Assembly: GCA_030606525.1 (NCBI GenBank)
Contig: JAUWGG010000058.1
Coordinates: 1 to 6,657 of the forward strand
Origin: Methanobacteriota archaeon
Lineage (GTDB): Archaea; Thermoplasmatota; Thermoplasmata; JAUWGG01
Reading direction: 5' to 3'
DNA length: 6,657 nucleotides
Numbering within the stretch: position 1 is the stretch's first letter; every line of letters begins with the position of its first letter. Under the pieces are notes generated by a model, which was not told the origin of the DNA, did no database searches, and was given only the letters and a program-made list of their open reading frames with translations. A program made the translations under genes and the position numbers. Positions 1 to 6,100 of this stretch are shown here, piece after piece.

Positions 1-1
1 T

Positions 2-343
2 ATCCATGTTTCCTCTTCATATCCAACGATAATAGGGAAAAATGTATCCTTAGCTCACGGCAGCATAGTTCACGGAGCAAGAATAGGCGATAACACGATC
101 ATAGGGATGCATGCAACTGTATTGAATGGAGCTGAAATCGGTTCCGGTTCTCTGATCGGAGCCAATACTTTAGTTAAAGAGGGGATAAAAATTCCTCCAG
201 GTAGTTTGGTTTTAGGACTTCCTGGCAAGATAATAAGAAGTGAAGATGAAAATTTATCTGTTGTGGCTGTAAAGAATGCCGAGATATATCATAGATTGAG
301 GGATGAGCATAAAATATCAAAATATATGCGTTATAACCCTTGA
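2..343 (+). CDS. Gamma-class carbonic anhydrase family protein (3' part only)
   Basis: The frame is open from the window edge, so the N-terminus is missing; the 113 visible residues are probably the last two thirds of a protein of about 170-180. They form a left-handed beta-helix of hexapeptide repeats (pattern I-G-x-x-x-x). The stretch NVSLAHGSIVHG closely matches the zinc site of Methanosarcina Cam, and the preceding IH supplies the third ligand, so all three zinc histidines are visible (fragment residues 2, 19 and 24). The loop after the first histidine is short and lacks the acidic loop of Cam, which places it with CamH/YrdA-like members. The C-terminal part (LVLGLPGKIIR, then a helix with NAEIYHRL) is typical of that group. 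The family hydrates CO2 reversibly, but many YrdA-like members have no proven activity, so the function is inferred from the fold and ligands. An internal ATG at 107 lies inside the zinc-site repeats and is not the start. The next gene follows after 23 nt. Confidence 0.88.
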   Translation: MHVSSSYPTIIGKNVSLAHGSIVHGARIGDNTIIGMHATVLNGAEIGSGSLIGANTLVKEGIKIPPGSLVLGLPGKIIRSEDENLSVVAVKNAEIYHRLRDEHKISKYMRYNP

Positions 344-350
344 AATGTTA

Positions 351-357
351 GAGGAGG
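351..357 (+). promoter_or_regulatory. Strong ribosome binding site of the SerK-like gene
   Basis: GAGGAGG lies 9 nt before the TTG at 367 and 12 nt before the GTG at 370, which favours 367 as the start. It also lies 4 nt before an out-of-frame ATG at 362 that meets a stop after three codons. Confidence 0.7.
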
Positions 358-366
358 ATTGATGGT

Positions 367-777
367 TTGGTGAACTACACATTTGCTATAATAGACATCA
401 ATGATATAAAAGAGCACGAGCGCACAAAATCCGAAGGTTTAAAGAAACTCGCGGCAAAGATAAAAAAGGACGGAGTCTTCAATGAGCCAGTGGTAGTAGA
501 TAAGGACCATTATATACTATTGGACGGACACCATAGGTTTAACGCCTTGAAGCTCTTAGGCGCTAAAAAGGTCCCAGTATTCTTAGTTGATTATTTTGAT
601 GATGATATCAAAGTGAATGTTTGGCCTGAGGCAATAGCAAACAATATCACCAAAGTGACAAAAGAAGAAGTTATCAAGACGGGTTTAAGCGATGAACTGC
701 TCCCACCAAAAACCACACGTCATATAATCAAAGCCAATTTTGAGTATAGAGCGGTTAAATTAGAAGATTTAATGTGA
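367..777 (+). CDS. ParB/sulfiredoxin-fold protein, SerK-like (probable free L-serine kinase)
   Basis: This 136-residue protein belongs to the ParB/Srx superfamily: a predicted beta-alpha N-terminus with HERT (Glu18), KKDGVFNEPVVVD (34-45), the hallmark LLDGHHR (51-57), and a C-terminal PPKTTRHI (113-120). The HE near residue 17-18, DGHHR and PPKTTRH together resemble the archaeal SerK / staphylococcal SbnI serine kinases, in which a glutamate near the N-terminus is catalytic and the product is O-phosphoserine, a cysteine precursor. A DNA-partitioning role is unlikely, because there is no ParB helix-turn-helix or dimer domain and no parA nearby. It looks shorter than the characterised kinases, covering mainly the core domain. 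The start is TTG (367) by spacing from GAGGAGG, with GTG (370) as the alternative. It sits 23 nt after the carbonic anhydrase-like gene, so co-transcription is likely. Family placement is fairly sure; kinase activity is inferred. Confidence 0.8.
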   Translation: MVNYTFAIIDINDIKEHERTKSEGLKKLAAKIKKDGVFNEPVVVDKDHYILLDGHHRFNALKLLGAKKVPVFLVDYFDDDIKVNVWPEAIANNITKVTKEEVIKTGLSDELLPPKTTRHIIKANFEYRAVKLEDLM

Positions 778-786
778 AATTAGGAT

Positions 787-1803
787 TCATACATCAATTT
801 CATCTATATCTACGCCGCATTTTTTGCTTAATTCTCTATGCAATCTCAATATCTTATTAGCAGCAGTCTGGTGACCCTCCCTGTTCATCTTTTCAACGAT
901 GAATTCTACCCTTCTTTTTTTCCTACCTATCATGAGATTATCAGCATGTGCTACGATCTTCTCTTCGATCGTTCTCGGTACATAATCCTTTAAAGGCAAA
1001 CCCAGTTCTTTCGCTTCTTGTTTAGAGATGCCTGCACCGATATGTCTTTCGATTATGTGAACGACAGGTTTTGGCAATTTCAATTCTTTCGCGATCTTCG
1101 CACCCTCCACTCCATGATCTATGCCGTGAGTTCTACTTCTTCCAATATCATGCAGCAGTGCACCAGCCGATACTAAATCTACATCCGCTTCAGTTAAATA
1201 CGCTATCTTAACAGCAAGTCTTTGAACAGCTTTGCAATGCTCAATAACATTACCCTCACAGCTTACCCTTTTTAATATCTCAATGCATTCTTCATCGCTT
1301 ATGATTTCAAGCACTCTTTTTTCTTTTTTACCTGGTAAAATCCTCAATTTCCCGCTAAAATCTTTCTTTAGTCCCTTGCCTTTAGATAATCTATCGAGGA
1401 ATACAGCCAAAGCGGCAACTTCGGAATGGGGTTGACTCCCTATTGATATATTATAGTCCGCAAGTTTGTACACCTCAGCTGGTACTTTTTCCGCGCCAAC
1501 AACGATCAATATGTTATCATTTGGTATTTTATGCAGAACATCATCGATATGCTCACCATACATCGTCAAATGAACTTTTGTGCCATTCCATTCTTTCAAT
1601 GTTCTTCGCCAGTTAACACCTGTAACGATTCTAAATGATCCACCGAAACGAGCGGTAACCTCATCAATACCTTTCTCCAATTTCTTATCTTCCGTTGAAA
1701 CAAAGATCTTATCAGCACCAAAAGCTCTGGCGACCAAAGCTACATGAGTCGTAACCCTCTTATCTCGAAATATCCTGTGACCTAACCTTAAAACAGCGAT
1801 CAT
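787..1803 (-). CDS. trm56: tRNA (cytidine(56)-2'-O)-methyltransferase fused to an HD domain
   Basis: Residues 1 to about 145 are an aTrm56 SPOUT methyltransferase: the N-terminal RLGHRIFRDKRVTTHVALVA (6-25), ILIVVGAEKVP (98-108), and the knot segment ISIGSQPHSEVAALAVFLDR (119-138) that binds S-adenosylmethionine. This family methylates the 2'-OH of C56 in the tRNA T-loop and is archaeal. Stand-alone Trm56 is about 180 residues; this protein has 338. The extra half (about 172-300) is an HD phosphohydrolase-like domain with EHC (His189), LLHDIGR (His218-Asp219), further histidines in THGIDHG and ERHIG (His254), and AHAD (Asp288), so the metal ligands appear intact. The substrate of the HD half is unknown; it could act on a nucleotide or a phosphate on RNA. 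The gene starts with ATG 6 nt after the winged-helix gene, with an AGGA site overlapping that gene's stop codon, indicating an operon. Its stop converges on the SerK-like gene with 9 nt between. Confidence 0.92.
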   Translation of the reverse strand: MIAVLRLGHRIFRDKRVTTHVALVARAFGADKIFVSTEDKKLEKGIDEVTARFGGSFRIVTGVNWRRTLKEWNGTKVHLTMYGEHIDDVLHKIPNDNILIVVGAEKVPAEVYKLADYNISIGSQPHSEVAALAVFLDRLSKGKGLKKDFSGKLRILPGKKEKRVLEIISDEECIEILKRVSCEGNVIEHCKAVQRLAVKIAYLTEADVDLVSAGALLHDIGRSRTHGIDHGVEGAKIAKELKLPKPVVHIIERHIGAGISKQEAKELGLPLKDYVPRTIEEKIVAHADNLMIGRKKRRVEFIVEKMNREGHQTAANKILRLHRELSKKCGVDIDEIDV

Positions 1804-1809
1804 TCTATC

Positions 1810-2304
1810 CTATTCTTTATATATTTCTATCCTGTGTCCTCTGTACTCAAGCTTTATAGAGCGTCTAATAATACTCTTGAGCATGGTTGTTGATATACCC
1901 AACTCATCAGCAATGTCACCAGCAAATTTCCCTTCTTTCTTTACCGATTTAAATATCCATTCTTCAAATCTTTCAAATTCCTCTTCGGGCATAACAGCTG
2001 CAGACAGCACATCACTGATCTCATAAACAGGACAAGAGGTGTTTATATGGAAGGAGACATAGTAGGAGTGATATGCTTTCTCTGGCTCCCCATTGGTGGA
2101 CTGCCATCTACTCTCCACCAGCTTTATCTTCTCAAAGAACTGCAGCGCGTCCTTTCCCTCCTCGCCGAACTTCTTCTCTATTTCTCGTACTGTCTTCCAT
2201 CCAGCAGCTACTTCTTTAAACACATTCCTCTTAACTTCTGTATCAACTGCTCTAAGTATGGAAACAAGATCTGCAGGTTCGTTGATTACCTTAATACGGT
2301 TCAT
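1810..2304 (-). CDS. Winged-helix DNA-binding protein, ArsR-like (predicted regulator)
   Basis: This 164-residue protein has two probable helix-turn-helix parts. The N-terminal one (about residues 10-75) has an ArsR-like pattern: DLVSILRAVDTEVKRNVFKE, then TVREIEKKFGEEGKDALQFF as the recognition region, then a wing-like beta segment around YHSYYVSFH. The C-terminal one (about 112-145) contains GDIADELGISTTMLKSIIRR, a good HTH, ending in a basic strand. No metal-site cysteine cluster is apparent; there is a single Cys near residue 91. I do not recognise a named family member. I chose ATG at 2304 rather than GTG at 2343 because GAGGAG lies 4 nt before it, while the GTG would lie only a few bases from a TATA-like box and probably upstream of the transcript start. 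It is first in an operon with the Trm56-HD gene, so it may control it or act on unrelated targets. Confidence 0.8.
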   Translation of the reverse strand: MNRIKVINEPADLVSILRAVDTEVKRNVFKEVAAGWKTVREIEKKFGEEGKDALQFFEKIKLVESRWQSTNGEPEKAYHSYYVSFHINTSCPVYEISDVLSAAVMPEEEFERFEEWIFKSVKKEGKFAGDIADELGISTTMLKSIIRRSIKLEYRGHRIEIYKE

Positions 2305-2308
2305 ATAG

Positions 2309-2314
2309 CTCCTC
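2309..2314 (-). promoter_or_regulatory. Ribosome binding site that sets the regulator's start
   Basis: Read on the minus strand this is GAGGAG followed by 4 nt and ATG (2304). It is the best site in the region and argues against the upstream in-frame GTG at 2343. Confidence 0.65.
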
Positions 2315-2345
2315 ACTCTATTGTTGCCCTGTATTGATTTCACCG

Positions 2346-2354
2346 AATATAAAA
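2346..2354 (-). promoter_or_regulatory. TATA-like box for the regulator/Trm56-HD operon
   Basis: The minus strand reads TTTTATATT. An archaeal transcript would start roughly 25 nt downstream, near 2325, giving a leader of about 20 nt that includes the GAGGAG site. Position and spacing fit well, but this is a short match in A+T-rich DNA. Confidence 0.45.
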
Positions 2355-2390
2355 CTGTCTTTAGGTTTTAGGTTATAAAATGAGCATGAG

Positions 2391-2400
2391 AAAAATAAAT
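2391..2400 (-). terminator. Possible T-run terminator after the membrane protein gene
   Basis: The minus strand reads ATTTATTTTT about 65 nt after the stop codon of the dolichol-kinase-like gene and upstream of the next promoter. A shorter T-run (CTTTTTC) lies closer, at about 2440-2446, after a GC-rich CGCCGCG. Archaeal termination often uses such T-runs. The evidence is composition only. Confidence 0.22.
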
Positions 2401-2463
2401 GGCGGATTGTCAGTGGTAAACCGATCATCTTCTGGATGTTGAAAAAGCGCGGCGAATTAGAAA

Positions 2464-3060
2464 TCATAGAACGATTTCAATCAAATTATGGAACAGGGTC
2501 AGGGTCACCAATGGCACGATGATCATGAGGAAATCATCATCTATGTATTTTATATGAGGATATTCCGCGAGTAGAGCAGATACCGTTCCAACTACCGTTA
2601 AGACAAGAATAACTAAAATAGACAGATCAGATAAGAAAGAAACGAAGAAGAAAAAAATGACAGCATAGCAGATCGCTGGTAGAAATGGATATAGGATTTT
2701 TCCTTCCCTCTTTTTCAATTCGCCGATCAATGGGTCGATCCACGCCATACCAAATATAATCGGTACAACGAAGATTTTGGGAAAAAATAAAAAGGCCACG
2801 GTTATGCCAACACCTGCCCAAGCAAAAGCTGAGATCTGTTTTCCTTCATAATCTCGTAAACCAAAGAATATTTTTTTCCTTAATACCCTAATGGCTTCGA
2901 TTATTAAAACAACGAGGAGGATCATGAGTAAAGTGAACCGCTTTGAAACTCCAATACCCCATAAATCATCTGGAACGAGATAATATACTAGGAAGACAGG
3001 GGCGCATAGATGGAATACCCTGCGAAATAACGCTGGTGTTATCCCTAAGATTTTTTTCAC
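2464..3060 (-). CDS. Dolichol/polyprenol kinase-like membrane protein (SEC59/DGK1 type)
   Basis: This 198-residue, very hydrophobic protein has about six or seven predicted membrane segments (near 18-30, 41-58, 76-93, 97-108, 125-141, 146-163, 177-195). Family-like landmarks appear in order: RRVFHLCAPVFLVYYLVP (13-30, matching the usual RKxxH start), EAIRVLRKK (55-63), a loop with GLRDYEGKQISAFAW (67-81), FGMAWIDPLIGELKKREG (103-120, replacing the usual glycine-rich GD motif), and AEYPHIKYIDDDFLMIIVPL (165-184, equivalent to the conserved E...DDN..IP segment). Members phosphorylate dolichol or related lipids, often with CTP; in an archaeon the substrate would be a polyprenol glycan carrier or another isoprenoid alcohol. 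The substrate is inferred, and the motifs are somewhat degenerate. The start is GTG at 3060; a stop codon lies five codons upstream, and I see no ribosome site, so the message may be leaderless. Confidence 0.72.
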   Translation of the reverse strand: MKKILGITPALFRRVFHLCAPVFLVYYLVPDDLWGIGVSKRFTLLMILLVVLIIEAIRVLRKKIFFGLRDYEGKQISAFAWAGVGITVAFLFFPKIFVVPIIFGMAWIDPLIGELKKREGKILYPFLPAICYAVIFFFFVSFLSDLSILVILVLTVVGTVSALLAEYPHIKYIDDDFLMIIVPLVTLTLFHNLIEIVL

Positions 3061-3082
3061 GAATAATGTGTATTACCAAAGA

Positions 3083-3092
3083 CTATTTATTA
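3083..3092 (-). promoter_or_regulatory. TATA-like box for the dolichol-kinase-like gene
   Basis: The minus strand reads TAATAAATAG, centred about 28 nt before the GTG start. That spacing and the absence of a ribosome site fit a leaderless transcript. The match is weak in a very A+T-rich stretch. Confidence 0.28.
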
Positions 3093-3118
3093 TTATTCTT
3101 AAAATTTCAAATGAAAAG

Positions 3119-3143
3119 TTATAAAAAGTAAAGACTATATTTA
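3119..3143 (+). promoter_or_regulatory. Probable promoter of the HEAT-ATPase gene
   Basis: Two TATA-like boxes are present: TTATAAAAA (3119-3127), preceded by a purine-rich BRE-like GAAAAG, and TATATTTA (3136-3143). The first would start a transcript near 3149, leaving a short leader. The second would start it near 3165, giving an almost leaderless message. I cannot decide between them. The box lies in a 111-nt region shared with the divergent membrane protein gene. Confidence 0.4.
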
Positions 3144-3171
3144 GTAATGAGGACAATTCGTTTAATATGAG

Positions 3172-6100
3172 ATGATGAGGATGCAATCTCCCCTTAAAGA
3201 ACTTAAAAGAGCAAAGGCACTCAATTTTTCTATGGATGATGTAAGAGAGCTTCTTGAAAAAGAACCGGAAAAATTACTGGCATCAGTTAAAAATATCGTA
3301 CTGAATAAAGAGGGATGGGGAGAAGCAAGTGAATTCATGATCAAGATTATGAAAGAACATCCAAAGAGCTTTGATATATTGAAGAGCATGGCACTAGCGC
3401 AAGATTCAAAGGTCAGAGGTTTTACTGCTTTTGCCCTTTCTAAATTTAAAGAGCTGGATGATGAGGGATTTGAACTGCTAATTCGTCTTTTAAAGGACCG
3501 AGAACCTGAAGTGTGGCAAGAAGCTTCTTCTTCCATGGGAGGAATTGCTAGCAAAAATAAAAAGGTGTATAATTATGTGATGGAGATAGGTAATGATGAT
3601 TTTTACGAACTGAGGAAAAGAGGTACAAGAACATTGGGAGAAGTTGCCAAAATTGATTCTCACGCTTTAGGGCTTTTACAATTGAGGGTAGTGGATGAAA
3701 ATAAAGAAGTGAGGGAAGAAGCTGCAAGAGCATTAGGATGTGTAGCTAAGTCTAAGGACGAAGTCTTTCAAATCCTGAAGAATATTATTACGCATTTTCC
3801 AGCATCAACTTCACATGGGTATGATGACATTTATAAAAATGTTATTAAAACTCTAGGTGAAGCTTATAAAACAAGAGACGAAATAAGCATTCTAGAACAA
3901 TTGGTAGGAGAAAAAGACAAATTCATTCGCATAGAAGCTGCAAATGCAATAGGAGAGGCTGCTAAAAAGAATGCAAAAGCATTTTCCTTGCTGAAGGAGT
4001 TAGCAAAGCATAAAGACGAATATGTGCGCAGAGGTATAGCAAAAAGTTTAAAGGGACTAGCTGAAACCAGACCAGTTGAAACGTTAAAACTCATAAAAGA
4101 AATGATCAGTGATGAGGATAGGTATGTGAGCATGTATGCTGCTTCTGCCGTAGGGGTCGCAGCTCAAAAGGAAGAGAAGGCATTTGAACTTATCCAGGAC
4201 TTGTTATTGAACAAATCAATAAAAACTTTAAAGAATTTAAAAGAGAAGCAGAGGGAAGATATCCGCAGAGGCGTGAGCGAGGGATTGGTAACGATAGCAG
4301 CAAACAAAAAGGCTCTTTCACTTTTAAAACGGGTTGCAAGGGATAAGGACTACTATTTGCGAAGCAACGCAGCTCGAGCTCTAACTATAATCGCAGCAAC
4401 GAATGATGACATTTTCCCGATCATTAAGGAACTTGCTGAGGATAAAGACGAGTATGTGCGCAGACAATCTGCGTTCGCTTTAGGTGCTTTAGGTGAAAGA
4501 AAGGAGGAGGTAATACCGCTCATAAAAAAGCTGGCAAATGATGGGGATATTGGAGTTAAAAGAAATATTGCAAAAGTCCTCAGTTCAATTGCAAGAACAA
4601 ATCCTGAGGAGGTCTACGATATCGCAGAAAAATTTACAAAAGACAAGGATGTTTATGTTCAAAGGGAGGCAGCATCTTCCATATCATCATTGGTCAAAGA
4701 AATGCCCGAGCAATCATTTAATCTCATAATGAAATTAACGATCAGCGATGATGAAGCAGTTCGTATTGGAGCTGCAAAGTCCTTAGAGGAATACATCGAC
4801 ATCTATCCGAACACTGCATTCGATAAAATCATGACGTTGATAATGGGAAAGTGCAATCCTGATGTCTTTTACTACATTTCAAAGATGGCAAGACGACCGA
4901 TCATAGGAGAGATATTCGATAATTATTATAGATTATCGAAAGGAGAGGACATTGGAGCCAGTGTTAAAAAGGCTGCTGCATGTTTCAAGAATGCAAGGCA
5001 TTTGGAATGGGGTAAAGAACTCTTTTTGCTCTATACCATATACAGCGAGGCTTTAGAAGCAAGATCAGTTGAGGATATCTTTGTGGTGACCTCCAAGGTC
5101 AAAGATTTCGCTAGTATTCAATACACTCCAAATCAAGTTCTGATTGATGGATTCACTAGATTGACGAATATATACGGCATTCTTCTAAAATATAGACGAG
5201 TGGATGAACCCGGTGATAAACAGATCTTTTTACGGGAGAGCATTGAGGCCATAGACGATATACACAATTTCATCGAAGAGAGTTTAGTTGAGCCAGAGAA
5301 AAGGATATTTGAAGAGTTCTTTTCAGATTGGAGAGATATATTGAGCAGGGAGATAAGCAGCTTAAAGGGAAGAGCCACCTTGAATGTGGAACTCCGGACA
5401 AAGAAGATCATATTTGAGGATGAGACACACATCCTTCTAGGCATATCAAATGTTGGTAGGAGTGAAGCAGAGAATGTTACTATTAAAATCAAATCATCAT
5501 CAGATTTCTCAGTACTTGAAAAATCAATCGAACAATTGGACATAATCCCTGTTGGCAGAACTTTCTTTGTTGAATTTCCTGTAAAAGCACAGGCAAAAGG
5601 TAGGGTCAGGGTCGTTTTTGTGATCGAATATGATGATGTGGAGCGAAAAGGAAAGATAGTTGAGTTTGCAGATGTGATCGAATTTCTTGAGGTTAAAAAA
5701 GAAAAGGAGTTCAAACCTATTGAAACTCCATATGTTGTAGGTATTCCGATAAAATCTAAACAGATGTTCTTTGGTAGAAAGGAGATTTTTAACTTCGTAC
5801 GGAATAATCTGAAAAAATTTACCGGGAATGTGCTCGTCCTTCAAGGTCAAAGGAGGACTGGTAAGACATCCATATTGCTTCAATTAGCCCAAACAAAAAT
5901 CGAGAGTTTCATTCCAGTTTACATCGATCTGCAAGGTCTTATTGCGGGAACAAATACACAACAATTATTTTACAAAATTGCGGACAAGATATGGTCGAAG
6001 TTAGATGAAGAGAAGATAGAGATCGAAAGTCCTAGATTAGAGGAATATGAGCATCCATTCATAGCATTCGACAAATTCTTAGATCGCTTAGAGAAAAAGA

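Larger units (their letters stand above)
3403..4809 (+). repeat. HEAT-repeat array (protein level)
   Basis: Each unit has the pattern D-x-D-x-x-V-R-x-x-A-A-x-x-L-G. The marker acidic or polar residue falls near residues 78, 109, 141, 175, (212, weak), 249, 282, 316, 363, 393, 426, 459, 493 and 527 of the large protein. Clear examples are DENKEVREEAARALG, EKDKFIRIEAANAIG, DKDEYVRRQSAFALG and DKDYYLRSNAARAL. The unit near 175-249 and the one before 363 contain longer loops. Such solenoids usually bind proteins or nucleic acids. PBS-lyase-type HEAT repeats are the closest style. Confidence 0.85.

Noticed and set aside
367..777. Chromosome or plasmid partition protein ParB, suggesting an origin nearby
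   Set aside because: Only the ParB/Srx core fold is present, with SerK-like HE and PPKTTRH motifs. There is no DNA-binding domain, no parA and no parS-like palindrome.
1232..1435. Plus-strand 67-codon frame opposite Trm56-HD
   Set aside because: It is a shadow of the methyltransferase gene with no protein-like motif.
2047..2337. Plus-strand open frames opposite the winged-helix gene
   Set aside because: Two overlapping frames (2047-2337 and 2093-2308) lie antisense to a well-supported gene and show no recognisable domain or ribosome site.
2318..2428. Minus-strand 36-codon ORF (starts ATG ATC GGT) in the gap upstream of the regulator
   Set aside because: It runs through the putative TATA box and ends inside the regulator's leader; it has no ribosome site and no recognisable motif.
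3162..3554. Serine-rich minus-strand open frame opposite the HEAT-repeat coding region
   Set aside because: It is antisense to a clear coding frame; its Ser/Leu/Phe-rich composition is what the complement of Lys/Glu-rich HEAT repeats gives. The same applies to the minus-strand frames at 3548-3733, 3864-4133, 5133-5714, 5524-5883 and 6192-6419.
4538..4729. 63-codon plus-strand frame inside the large gene
   Set aside because: It is out of frame with the HEAT repeats and has no family features.
3403..4809. CRISPR array or tandem DNA repeat
   Set aside because: The periodicity of about 100 nt is at the protein level (HEAT units) and the DNA copies are diverged; there are no identical repeats with unique spacers.
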